Assembly (NCBI GenBank): GCA_910584245.1
Contig: CAJTZF010000029.1
Span: 1 to 32,081, forward strand
Length of the DNA stretch: 32,081 nt
Direction of reading: 5' to 3'
Source of the DNA: an uncultured Eubacterium sp.
Lineage (GTDB): Bacteria > Bacillota > Clostridia > Lachnospirales > Lachnospiraceae
Part shown: one piece after another, positions 22,419-30,525 of the stretch
Position numbering within the stretch: position 1 is the first letter of the stretch
Layout: every line of letters begins with the position of its first letter
Made by a program: the position numbers and the translations under genes
The notes under the pieces: model-generated
Told to the model about the DNA's origin: nothing
Database searches by the model: none
Seen by the model: the letters and a program-made list of their open reading frames with translations, nothing else

Positions 22419-23957
22419 TTATATGTGAGAACTACCGCTTACCATTTGCTGAAGCCTGCCCGTATACTCCGCACGGTCCGCAATCGCAAGCAATTCCCTG
22501 GCCTCCTGCTCGCCTACGCCAAAATCATTGCCCAAACTTGCCGTAATCTGGTTTTTCAGAGCATCTACCTGATCTGAAATGCCCAAAGTTTGCGCTTCCG
22601 CCTGGTTCGTATCATAATGATGGATTCCTTTCACCAGTGAATCCAGAGCCTCCAGCTTCATTCCCATCGAAGTATAATTCGTATAGGATTTTATTTCCTT
22701 CTGTATTTGTGAACATATGCGAATTCTCCGATACAATACTTCATCCTCTTTAAACATGCTCGCCGTCTGAACCGTATCATACGCCTTCAAGTAATCGCCG
22801 CTCGCAAAAAGATTTTCCGCATTGTTCAGCGAAGTCGTGCGGCTGAGAAGCATTGACCCAAATACAGTTAAAATACCAATCGTTGCAAAAAAGATTACGA
22901 CGATCGCCGCCCCGACTGGATTAATCTTCCCAACTACCTCCTGTGCTGCCTCTTCGGCTTTTCTCTCTTCTTTCTTGCGCTTCTTTTCTTCCTTTTCCTC
23001 CGCCTTTTTCGCCGCCTTTTCCGCTTTCAGCTGCCTTTTTCTTTCCTTATCTTCCTGGGCGTGCTGTGCTCTCTCTTCTTTTGACGCCTCGGCCTGTTTT
23101 TTCTTTTCTTCTTTTTTTGCCGCCTTTTTCGCCGCCGCTTTTTGTTCCTTTTGGCGCTCCTTTTCCTCCTCTGCCGCCGTCTGGTCTGTTATGACATTGC
23201 CAAAAATCCTGGCAAAAAAGCCTGGTCCCTTCTTTTCCTTACTTTTTTTACCTTTTGCCAGTTCCATCGGATCGGCAGTTGGATTCACCGCAATTCCATC
23301 GTCCAAATGCCCGGTCTGCCCATCTGCCCCGCCAAACGCAGAAAGATCCTCCTGCTCGTCCTCGAGCCCACTGTATTCAACGGCAGAAAGCGCATCCTGG
23401 AAAATATCATCCACATCCATCCCGTCATCGGAAACACCGGCGCTGTCCGGCTCCTGCATCATATCATCATCCGGCATAATCGCATCCAAAACAATCGGAT
23501 TATCCGGCTCCTCTTCTATTATAGGCGGTTCTTCCGCCGGCGGGGGCGTGTCTTCTTCCATCACAGGCGGTAATTCTGGCTCATCCATCTCCGGGACAAC
23601 AAGTTCTTCCGCCGGCTCCGGCATCCCCGCCTCGCTCTCCATAATGGGAAGATCCGGCATCCCCTCATCGGGAAGCGGCATTTCTGGTTCATCCATCTCC
23701 GGAATGCCAGAATACTCATTCTCGTCCAGTCCAAGCAAGCCATCCATTTCCTCTTCCCTATTGAGCTGATCTATGTACTCCTCCTCAGAATCCGGCAAAT
23801 CATTCAAAATCGCCAGTGCGTCCTCCAAGGACACATCCTCGTCCATCTCCTCTTCAAATTCTTCCATCAGGCTTTCCGGACTAACGGATGTATCCTCCCA
23901 ATCCGGCGCCACCGCGTTTAATAGCTCATCCAAATAGGATTCTCCCTCTTTAGCCAT
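22419..23957 (-). CDS. Single-pass membrane protein with acidic and lysine-rich cytoplasmic regions
   Basis: This 512-residue protein has a strongly segmented composition. Residues 1-230 are very acidic and proline/methionine-rich with near-repeats such as PEMDEPEMP and PEMDEPELP. Residues 231-340 are extremely lysine/glutamate/alanine-rich and probably helical. One membrane segment follows at about 346-371 (GAAIVVIFFATIGIL), and a C-terminal extracytoplasmic domain (about 372-512) has helical-repeat-like segments (NAENLFASGDYLKAYDTV). The positive-inside rule places the charged 340 residues in the cytoplasm. I do not recognise a named family. The ATG at 23957 has GGAGG twelve bases upstream, longer than usual. 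It lies between cheV, with its terminator, and hisH. A scaffold or envelope-sensor role would fit the layout but is speculation. Confidence 0.85.
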   Translation of the reverse strand: MAKEGESYLDELLNAVAPDWEDTSVSPESLMEEFEEEMDEDVSLEDALAILNDLPDSEEEYIDQLNREEEMDGLLGLDENEYSGIPEMDEPEMPLPDEGMPDLPIMESEAGMPEPAEELVVPEMDEPELPPVMEEDTPPPAEEPPIIEEEPDNPIVLDAIMPDDDMMQEPDSAGVSDDGMDVDDIFQDALSAVEYSGLEDEQEDLSAFGGADGQTGHLDDGIAVNPTADPMELAKGKKSKEKKGPGFFARIFGNVITDQTAAEEEKERQKEQKAAAKKAAKKEEKKKQAEASKEERAQHAQEDKERKRQLKAEKAAKKAEEKEEKKRKKEERKAEEAAQEVVGKINPVGAAIVVIFFATIGILTVFGSMLLSRTTSLNNAENLFASGDYLKAYDTVQTASMFKEDEVLYRRIRICSQIQKEIKSYTNYTSMGMKLEALDSLVKGIHHYDTNQAEAQTLGISDQVDALKNQITASLGNDFGVGEQEARELLAIADRAEYTGRLQQMVSGSSHI

Positions 23958-24016
23958 AATGTGCCATTACCTCCATTTCATTTTTCCTCACAATCGCTTT
24001 CACAACCCTTTTCCTT

Positions 24017-24056
24017 AAAAAAGCTGCGTCCGAAAAAACGTAAACGCAACTTTTTT
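24017..24056 (-). terminator. Intrinsic terminator of cheV operon
   Basis: A 13-bp stem with one G-U pair (24017-24029 with 24044-24056), a 14-base loop and a terminal run of six T on the minus strand, 16 bases beyond the cheV stop. Confidence 0.85.
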
Positions 24057-24072
24057 ATCACATCTATACCTT

Positions 24073-24993
24073 TTAATTCAGCAATAAGTCCAGCTGATTG
24101 ACAAGCTTGCCGATCTCAGGTTTTGACAACTGCGCGTCTACACCCAATGCTTCGCCCTTATGTTTCATTTCTTCGTTGACGAGCGAAGAGAAAATAATGA
24201 CTGGTAATCCCTCAAACCTCGAATCCGATTTAATCAACTTGGCAAGACGGTGACCGTCCATTTGCGGCATCTCAATATCTGTTATGACACAGGAAATATC
24301 CTCACCGATCACAGCTCCGTCATCCATAAGCCGGTTCAGCATGTTCCATGCCTCCTGCCCATTTGTCGTTGGGATCAAATGAGTATATCCGGCACGCGTC
24401 AGACACTTTTTCAACATTTCAAGCAACAGCGGAGAATCCTCTGCAAGAAGAATTGGGCAGTCATGCCTTGTACGCTCACCCATAGCATCGATCTCGGACA
24501 GCTTAAGCCCCGTCTCCGGATTAATCTCCGAAACGATTTTTTCAAAATCGAGCACAATAATAATTTTTCCATCCACTTTCGCGATACCGGTCGCAATTCC
24601 TCTTCCGGTCGCACCGATTGTCGAATCCGGTTTTGCAATGTCCTCCCACGACACCCTATGTATTCCCACTACCTTCTGCACATGAAAAGCCGTATGAAGA
24701 CGGTTAAAATTCGTAATAATATACATATCGCCATCCGTATTTCCCGAATTTGGCATCCCCAGCGCTTTGGACAAGTCAATAACGGTAATCAACATATCCC
24801 GGGGCATAAAAATACCTTCGATGAACTCATGCGAATTCGGCACCGGCGTCGGGGTCTGGTAAGGACAAAGTTCGCGGATCTTTGCGACGTTAATACCATA
24901 ATGCTGATCTCCGACAATAAATTCCAGCAATTCCAGCTCGTTCGTCCCGCTCTCTAATAAAATTCCTGTATTTTTTACTGTTTCAAATGACAA
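24073..24993 (-). CDS. cheV: Chemotaxis coupling protein CheV (CheW-receiver fusion)
   Basis: CheV couples chemoreceptors to the CheA kinase and tunes adaptation through its own receiver domain. The 306-residue protein has an N-terminal CheW domain (about residues 20-165: LEFIVGDQHYGINVAKIREL, VIDLSKALG) and a C-terminal receiver domain (about 178-305) with phospho-acceptor Asp239 in VITDIEMPQMDG, the acidic pocket AEDS near 185 and the conserved Lys in SKPEIGK. The ATG has AGGAGG upstream. It is the last gene of a two-component operon, 51 bases after the lipoprotein gene. No other chemotaxis gene is in the window. Confidence 0.95.
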   Translation of the reverse strand: MSFETVKNTGILLESGTNELELLEFIVGDQHYGINVAKIRELCPYQTPTPVPNSHEFIEGIFMPRDMLITVIDLSKALGMPNSGNTDGDMYIITNFNRLHTAFHVQKVVGIHRVSWEDIAKPDSTIGATGRGIATGIAKVDGKIIIVLDFEKIVSEINPETGLKLSEIDAMGERTRHDCPILLAEDSPLLLEMLKKCLTRAGYTHLIPTTNGQEAWNMLNRLMDDGAVIGEDISCVITDIEMPQMDGHRLAKLIKSDSRFEGLPVIIFSSLVNEEMKHKGEALGVDAQLSKPEIGKLVNQLDLLLN

Positions 24994-25044
24994 ATGAATC
25001 TCCTCCTTATATTGCTATACTTTCACTATTCTGTTTTTGTTTCC

Positions 25045-25758
25045 TTACTTTACCTGGATTGTAGAAACATTTTGTTTATCCTTCACCGTAAGCACTAGAG
25101 AGTTCGCTTCTTTCGCATCTTCTGGAATTTCATACACAAGAATCGCGGATTCCGAAGCACCTGGCTTAAGGTTTGTTTTTAAAAAGTTCAAACCACCGTT
25201 TTCCTGAATGGCGATGGAAGGATCGTAAACCGTTCCATCCATATCGAGAGAATATGAGATTTTACGTTTTACTAAGTCCACTTTTAACTTTTTAGAAGTC
25301 GCGTTTTTCACCTGAAACCGAACAATCAATAAACGTTTTCCCTTCTTCGCCGTCAGCTGGAACATCGAACTCTTCTTTGGATAGCTTTTACAGACAACAT
25401 ATGAATCATAGCTGACTTTCATTCCCTCAACCTGATACAAATCGTCCAGCGAAACCTCATTTACGATCTCCTCTTCCTCTGTTCCACTCTCCTCTGCACT
25501 TTGGTCAGCTGGCGCTTCTGGCTGCTTCGTCGGCTCTGGTATGGCAGCTGCCGGCTGTTCCGTCTCCACCGGTGCCATTCCCTCCTGCTTTTCAAGTTTT
25601 CGGCTGTACCCGCTATAATGCTGCAGCAAAACCCCCGCCGAGTACTCAGCGATGACATCCCGTTGTTCCTCTGACAAGTCCCTGCTGCCCGCGCAGCCGA
25701 CAAGCATACACATGCTGGAGCAAAGGCAAAGTAAGAGAATGCTCTTTTTCTTCAACAT
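25045..25758 (-). CDS. Lipoprotein with DUF4352-like C-terminal domain
   Basis: This 237-residue protein has a lipoprotein signal peptide with lipobox MLVGC, Cys22 being the lipidated residue. A flexible Pro/Glu/Ala/Gln-rich linker (about 60-100) precedes a C-terminal beta-sandwich-like domain (about 105-237: MKVSYDSYVVCKSYPKKS, LLIVRFQVKNATSKKL, ILVYEIPEDAKEANSL), which resembles DUF4352-type immunoglobulin-like domains. It should be anchored to the outer face of the membrane. The neighbours are a histidine kinase 73 bases upstream and cheV 51 bases downstream. It may be the kinase's accessory sensor, which is inference from position. Confidence 0.85.
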   Translation of the reverse strand: MLKKKSILLLCLCSSMCMLVGCAGSRDLSEEQRDVIAEYSAGVLLQHYSGYSRKLEKQEGMAPVETEQPAAAIPEPTKQPEAPADQSAEESGTEEEEIVNEVSLDDLYQVEGMKVSYDSYVVCKSYPKKSSMFQLTAKKGKRLLIVRFQVKNATSKKLKVDLVKRKISYSLDMDGTVYDPSIAIQENGGLNFLKTNLKPGASESAILVYEIPEDAKEANSLVLTVKDKQNVSTIQVK

Positions 25759-25831
25759 CTTTCCCCTCCTGCAAACCTTCGTTTACTTGCTGATATGTTA
25801 CTATCTTAACACATTTCATAACAAACTTCAA

Positions 25832-27376
25832 TCAATTTTCAGCCTTTTCATCTAATTCAAACCAAAATTCAACACCGTTGTCATAATTTTTCACCCCAAA
25901 CCGCTGGTTATGAGCCTCCATAATCGCTTTAACAATGGATAACCCGATGCCATTTCCTCCATATTCCCTCGTTCTGGCCTTATCCACTTTATAAAATTTA
26001 TTCCAAATCTTTCCAATTTCCCCCTCTGGAATTTTTTCCCCTGTATTAAACACACTGACACGCGCATGGCCTTCCACGCTCTGTATCTTTACTTCAATAA
26101 TGCGCTCTCCCCCGGTATGGTTAACAGCATTACTGACATAATTCATCACGACCTCCTCCGTCATATATTCATCTGCCCAGACGTAGACGGGCTCCGACTC
26201 GTTAAAAGAAAGTGTAATTTCCTTCTGCCTAAATAAAATTTCCGAAGAAGCGAGCACCGATTTTATAACCTCCTGGACATCAAAATGCTCGAGATGAACC
26301 TGGCCGTTTCCAAATTCGAGCTGGTTCAGGCTCAATAACCTCTTGACCATTTTATTCATCTTGTCCGCTTCATCCACAATCACTTCACAATAAAAGTCGC
26401 GGCTTTCCGGGTCGTCATTGACATTTTCCTGAAGTCCCTCCGCATACCCCTGGATGAGTGCAATCGGCGTTTTTAACTCATGGGACACATTTGCTAAAAA
26501 CTCCTGCCGCATCTGCTCCTGCTCGGACCGGCGCTGCAAATCAAGCTGCAGTTCATTGTTTGCCGTCTTTAATTCCAAGATTGTCTCCTGCAGTTTATCG
26601 GAAAGTGAATTCATGCTATGTCCCAGCACCCCGATCTCATCTCTCCGGTTTTCCTCATACCTCACGTTGAAGTTCAGTTCCTCCATCCTCTGCGCCAGCC
26701 TGGCAAGAGCAAGTATCGGCTTCGTATACTGATTGCTCACAAATATCATGATGAGAACGCAAAGTATTGTGACCCCGATTCCCGCATAGGCAAGAAATTC
26801 ATTGGAAATGGCCGCGCTCTCACGGATTCCCTGGTAATTCGAGCGCACATAGATCCAAAAAGACCCTTCCAGCCCCCCTACGAGGTCAATATAATTTGAG
26901 CCAATCTGCTCATCGAATACCTTATAAAGCTCATAATTTTCCGTTTCCTTAATAAGCTCATACTTGTCGTCAAACACATTTCCAAGCTGTTTAAACATCA
27001 CATACTTGCTAAACTGGTCTTTGTTTTTATTCTTCGCCCTGTCACTTATGCTTGGATACAAATAATCTACATTACTGACCAGACCTGTTTGTACATTTAT
27101 TTTAACTTCCATAATGTACATCGTGACGCCCGTATTGGCCCCGATCTTATCCACCTCATCATACACGGCATTTTTCCCGTCTGCCGTCAGCGAATCCCAC
27201 TCGTTCGCCTCAAAAAGCTCTGCTGTTTGTTCGTACACACTGTCCAGCTGTTTCTTCTTCGATCGCTCATAAAAGCCGGGCAACAGACAAAGATTCATAA
27301 TCCAGCAAATCACAACACTCAAAATAATCATCCCCGCTGAGATGACAACCAGCCTTAGCCGAAGTGACTGTTTCAT
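25832..27376 (-). CDS. Sensor histidine kinase
   Basis: This 514-residue membrane kinase has a first membrane segment (about 10-30), an extracytoplasmic sensing region (about 35-190), a second membrane segment near 192-216, a HAMP linker with ARLAQRMEELNF, a HisKA dimerisation helix with phospho-acceptor His299 in NVSHELKTPIALIQGYAE, and a HATPase domain (NYVSNAVNHTGG N-box; GEIGKIWNKFYKVD; GGNGIGLSIVKAIM G-box). It is a typical OmpR-partner kinase. The start at 27376 has AGGAG eight bases upstream; a GTG three codons earlier is less well placed. The response regulator ends 11 bases upstream. The signal sensed is unknown. Confidence 0.95.
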   Translation of the reverse strand: MKQSLRLRLVVISAGMIILSVVICWIMNLCLLPGFYERSKKKQLDSVYEQTAELFEANEWDSLTADGKNAVYDEVDKIGANTGVTMYIMEVKINVQTGLVSNVDYLYPSISDRAKNKNKDQFSKYVMFKQLGNVFDDKYELIKETENYELYKVFDEQIGSNYIDLVGGLEGSFWIYVRSNYQGIRESAAISNEFLAYAGIGVTILCVLIMIFVSNQYTKPILALARLAQRMEELNFNVRYEENRRDEIGVLGHSMNSLSDKLQETILELKTANNELQLDLQRRSEQEQMRQEFLANVSHELKTPIALIQGYAEGLQENVNDDPESRDFYCEVIVDEADKMNKMVKRLLSLNQLEFGNGQVHLEHFDVQEVIKSVLASSEILFRQKEITLSFNESEPVYVWADEYMTEEVVMNYVSNAVNHTGGERIIEVKIQSVEGHARVSVFNTGEKIPEGEIGKIWNKFYKVDKARTREYGGNGIGLSIVKAIMEAHNQRFGVKNYDNGVEFWFELDEKAEN

Positions 27377-27387
27377 TCCAAACACTC

Positions 27388-28074
27388 CTAAACCTCAAAT
27401 TTGTAACCCATTCCCCAAATCGTCTTAATGTATTTCCCGCACGTATCGCCCATTTTATTCCTCAGCTTTTTCACATGGGTATCAATCGTCCTGGCATCCC
27501 CAAAATAGTCGTAATCCCACACATGGTTGAGAATCCGCTCCCTCGACAGCGCAATATCCTTATTTTCCATAAAATAAGCTAAAAGCTCGAATTCTTTATA
27601 ACTCAGGTCAATCTTTTTCCCGTCAATCATAACTTCATGGGCGGAACGGTTGAGGGAGATTCCCCCGTATTCAATCATGTCTTCCATTGACGCATAGGCC
27701 CGCCGCAAAATCGCCTGCACCCTCGCCACAAGAATTTTAGGACTAAATGGTTTGGAAATATATTCATCCACACCGAGTTCAAACCCCAGAAGCTCATCAT
27801 TCTCGGATCCGCGCGCTGTCAGCATAATAATAGGCACTTTCGAATACTGCCGGATCTCCCGGCACACCTGCCAGCCATCCATCTTTGGCATCATCACATC
27901 CAGTATGACAAGATCAATATTTTTCTCTGAGAGAAAAATATCCACAGCGCTTTCACCATCTGCCGCCTCCATCACCTGAAAATCCTCCCGCACAAGAAAA
28001 TCCCTGACAAGCTTGCGCATTCTCTGTTCATCATCAACGACAAGTATTTTTTGCTCCAATTGCACTGCCTCCAT
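27388..28074 (-). CDS. OmpR/PhoB-type response regulator
   Basis: This 228-residue protein has a receiver domain (residues 7-122: ILVVDDEQRMRK, phospho-acceptor Asp59 in VILDVMMPKMDG, Thr in IIMLTARG, Lys in YISKPFSP) and a winged-helix DNA-binding domain (about 132-228: LSYKEFELLAYFMENK, RTIDTHVKKLRNKMG, TIWGMGYKFEV). It presumably binds DNA as a dimer after phosphorylation by the adjacent kinase. Start is uncertain: the ATG at 28074 has an AGGA almost touching it, whereas a TTG at 28059 has GGAGG eight bases upstream and gives a family-like start EQKILVVDDEQ. The longer version is listed. It lies 15 bases after the small membrane protein gene. Confidence 0.94.
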   Translation of the reverse strand: MEAVQLEQKILVVDDEQRMRKLVRDFLVREDFQVMEAADGESAVDIFLSEKNIDLVILDVMMPKMDGWQVCREIRQYSKVPIIMLTARGSENDELLGFELGVDEYISKPFSPKILVARVQAILRRAYASMEDMIEYGGISLNRSAHEVMIDGKKIDLSYKEFELLAYFMENKDIALSRERILNHVWDYDYFGDARTIDTHVKKLRNKMGDTCGKYIKTIWGMGYKFEV

Positions 28075-28089
28075 TCCTGCTATATTTGT

Positions 28090-28656
28090 TTAGTTCTGGT
28101 TTAAGGCATCCTCTCTCATTTCCAGCTCCTTCTCCCAACCCCTGTATTTTTCAATCAGCTCCTGCTCCATTTTCGACTTGTAGTCGGTGAAGTAAGTAAA
28201 AATGGAATACTCGCTGTTCAGATCAATAATGACAAAAGCTGCCACAACGACAAACACCGCAAACAATATAACCTTTAACCGCTTATTAATCACACGCTGC
28301 CCCTCGTACAGCCGCTTGTAACGTCCTGGACTATTCGCCCTGGTGCCCGTATTTCCCACAGGAGCCTGCGCATTGCCTCCAGAACTTCCCTGAACCGGAA
28401 TCGCCGGAAGTTTTTTCTCGGATATTGACCCCGATGCTAAAATCGCCTGACGCAGCTCCATCAAAAATTCATATCCTACAACTGTAGTAAATACGTGTTC
28501 CTGCACTGCTTTGACATAAACTTTGTATGCCATCTTCGTATCCGAACTCTTAAACTTACTCCGCATCGTACGGACCACCTGTTCTTCTTTCACAGCACAG
28601 TCATATGCTTCCTTGTTGTCAAAACTAAAACCATTTACTTTATACTGTTCTATCAT
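28090..28656 (-). CDS. Small membrane protein of unknown function, first gene of the two-component operon
   Basis: This 188-residue protein has a soluble N-terminal part of about 85 residues (MIEQYKVNGFSFDNKEAYDCAVKEEQ, helical), a Gly/Pro/Asn-rich linker (about 85-115), one membrane segment (about 125-145: VILFAVFVVVAAFVII) and a charged helical C-terminus (about 150-188). I recognise no named family. The start at 28656 has GGGG six bases upstream; the ATG four codons earlier has that site inside its own codons. With 15 bases to the response regulator it is probably the first gene of the operon, and could be a modulator of the kinase. That is inference from position. Confidence 0.75.
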   Translation of the reverse strand: MIEQYKVNGFSFDNKEAYDCAVKEEQVVRTMRSKFKSSDTKMAYKVYVKAVQEHVFTTVVGYEFLMELRQAILASGSISEKKLPAIPVQGSSGGNAQAPVGNTGTRANSPGRYKRLYEGQRVINKRLKVILFAVFVVVAAFVIIDLNSEYSIFTYFTDYKSKMEQELIEKYRGWEKELEMREDALNQN

Positions 28657-28687
28657 TGTAATCCCCATCTAACTTTTTCATACTTCC

Positions 28688-28721
28688 TACCGCGACGGCA
28701 TTTAGCGCCTCTGCTGCGGTA
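28688..28721. repeat. Inverted repeat in the leader of the two-component operon
   Basis: TACCGC (28688-28693) and GCGGTA (28716-28721) flank a 22-base loop that can form a further short pairing. It lies about 32 bases upstream of the start at 28656. There is no T-run, so it may be a leader hairpin or an operator. Confidence 0.35.
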
Positions 28722-28784
28722 CAACAAACCAGGAAGAGTGCAATACGCCACAAACCTCTTGCAAACCTATGATTTTCTTCACAC

Positions 28785-29930
28785 TTATTCCGTCGCATGT
28801 TCGCCGACAAAGTTCTTTACCCTCTTTACAAGCATGTCATCTTTAGGGCGGCTGCCAATACTATTTTTGTACTCTGTCTCAAGCTCTTCAACCGTTCCCA
28901 AATTTTCATCTGTCTCTTCCACGCCCAAATCCTCCATGAGCGCCTGGCGGTAAAAAGTATCATCCATCGTGATTCCCTCGATTGCTGCAATTGACTTGGC
29001 AACCATAACATCAATGACGGTATCGTTCGCCACCTCGTCCAGTCCGTCTTCGTCCATGCCAAAGTTCTCAAGCAGCTCATTTACATCCATTCCAGAAAGC
29101 TCGGCAAAATTCGTATACATTTTTGTGGCGTCTTCTTTCGCCCTGGCTATCATCTGTTCCGGGGCCGATTCCACAGAGACGCCCTCACGCAACTCATCCC
29201 ATACGAGATCGCCCTTGCTCTCCCTGTTTTCCTGGAGCTGCTTTTCCTTTTCAAAATCATAATACTCCTGCACCGTCTTGCACTTTCCATCAGAAAATGC
29301 TGCGGCAAATTTATTATTAAATATACCTTTTACGTCAACCGTGAACTGGACTGTCTTGCCCGCCAGGTCCTCGTCGTCATAATTGGCTGGAAACTTACAG
29401 TCAAACGTCTTTTTTTCTCCCGTTTTAATACCAACAATACCTTTTTCAAAGTCCTCTACATATTCGCCCTTGCCAATCCAGACATACATATCTTCCCCGG
29501 AAGCCTCCTCCAGTTCCTTTCCGTCCAGCTTTCCGGCAAAATCAATATAGACTACATCTCCGTCTGCCACGGCATCCGGCTTTTCATCTTTCTTATTGTC
29601 TTCATTCTCATCCTCTACAGTTCCAATCATCCCCGCATAAATATCTTCCTCCTCCGGCTGTACATCTGCCTTGAGTCCTTTATATTTACCTAGCTTGAGA
29701 TATCCCGCTTTTTGAAAATCGTACACTTCTCCATCTGCCAGATTGTCTGCTTCTCCCAGAGTAGAATCTTCTGGTTTCGCTGATTCCGCGCTACCTGACG
29801 TTCCACTTTGGCTGACATCCTTATAAATCATCACACTCAGGCCGCCAATCAGCAGACCGGCTGCAAGCGCACATGCCACAATGATGGCCACCATCTTTTT
29901 ATTCAATTGTTTATTATTATTTTTACTCAT
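28785..29930 (-). CDS. Membrane-anchored FKBP-type peptidyl-prolyl isomerase with trigger-factor-like tail
   Basis: This 381-residue protein has an N-terminal signal anchor (residues 12-35: MVAIIVACALAAGLLIGGL), a Ser/Glu-rich linker, an FKBP domain (about 121-203: DGDVVYIDFAGKLDGKEL, IGKGEYVEDFEKGIVGIK, VQFTVDVKGIF) and a long helical C-terminal part (about 204-381) resembling the trigger-factor C-terminal arms. It lacks the ribosome-binding N-terminal domain of trigger factor. The layout suggests a foldase acting on exported proteins at the outer membrane face, analogous in job to PrsA but of another fold. A terminator lies between it and the tmRNA gene, so it has its own promoter. Confidence 0.88.
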   Translation of the reverse strand: MSKNNNKQLNKKMVAIIVACALAAGLLIGGLSVMIYKDVSQSGTSGSAESAKPEDSTLGEADNLADGEVYDFQKAGYLKLGKYKGLKADVQPEEEDIYAGMIGTVEDENEDNKKDEKPDAVADGDVVYIDFAGKLDGKELEEASGEDMYVWIGKGEYVEDFEKGIVGIKTGEKKTFDCKFPANYDDEDLAGKTVQFTVDVKGIFNNKFAAAFSDGKCKTVQEYYDFEKEKQLQENRESKGDLVWDELREGVSVESAPEQMIARAKEDATKMYTNFAELSGMDVNELLENFGMDEDGLDEVANDTVIDVMVAKSIAAIEGITMDDTFYRQALMEDLGVEETDENLGTVEELETEYKNSIGSRPKDDMLVKRVKNFVGEHATE

Positions 29931-29991
29931 AAATCCAACCCTTCCTAAATTTTATAGTATATACCGAGATTGTAACACATAATTGTGAAAA

Positions 29992-30029
29992 AAAAAAGAA
30001 AAGACAGAAGATTTTGTCTTTTCTTTTTT
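29992..30029 (-). terminator. Intrinsic terminator of tmRNA
   Basis: A perfect 15-bp stem (29992-30006 with 30015-30029) with an 8-base loop is followed by a long run of T on the minus strand. It lies 50 bases beyond the tmRNA 3' end. Confidence 0.9.
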
Positions 30030-30078
30030 CCTCCTTTGGCAGAATACCTTTTTTATGCAGGTCTGCTGCCATTTTTCA

Positions 30079-30417
30079 TGGACCTGGCGGGAATCGAACC
30101 CGCGTCCAAACCGGAATCCCATGTACTTCTACTATCATAGTTCATTCTTTTACATTCCCTCCACCCGACGGAAATGAACATCCTGCGGGTTTCAGTAGCT
30201 TCATAATACGCCCGTATACGCAAAGCTTAATATACGTCGTTTCCTACATCGTTGATGCCTGGTTCTTAAGGTGTAGGTGCCCTAAGTCAGACAGCAGCAC
30301 TTAGGCTGCGTATGCTAAATTGTCTTCAGCGTTTAATTTTTTCTGCGTTTTAACGTGGTCACAGCCCACGGATAGCTTCTCCATCTTCAGCCGGCCTGTC
30401 GAAACCAGTACAAGCCC
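30079..30417 (-). ncRNA. ssrA: Transfer-messenger RNA (tmRNA)
   Basis: tmRNA rescues ribosomes stalled on broken messages and tags the product for proteolysis. On the minus strand the 5' end GGGCTTGTACTGGTTTCGAC is the conserved start, and the 3' end has the T-arm GGTTCGATTCCC and the acceptor strand CAGGTCC. GGGCTTG pairs with CAGGTCC in a 7-bp acceptor stem with two G-U pairs, placing the discriminator A at 30079. CCA is not encoded. The likely tag reading frame is 30301-30330 and gives AEDNLAYAA followed by TAA, ending in the degradation-type Tyr-Ala-Ala. The total length of 339 bases is normal. The exact resume codon is inferred from similarity to other Clostridia tags. Confidence 0.95.
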
Positions 30418-30438
30418 GAAATTTTATACTGTGTTTAT

Positions 30439-30467
30439 ACAATAACAAATACCAGCGCATTTGTCAA
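30439..30467 (-). promoter_or_regulatory. Predicted promoter of tmRNA
   Basis: A perfect TTGACA (30462-30467) is followed after 17 bases by TATTGT (30439-30444) on the minus strand, about 22 bases upstream of the mature 5' end. The -10 is weak, and TATAAA boxes further downstream could also serve. Confidence 0.5.
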
Positions 30468-30525
30468 TTGGAAAATAGTACAAAAAATTTTAAACGCGAA
30501 GACTACTGCACACGCATGCGAATGA

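Noticed and set aside
22822..23769. 315-residue plus-strand Ser/Phe-rich ORF
   Set aside because: Low-complexity shadow created by the acidic and lysine-rich codons of the opposite-strand gene.
24250..24957. 235-residue plus-strand ORF
   Set aside because: Antisense to cheV, which has both expected domains and catalytic aspartate.
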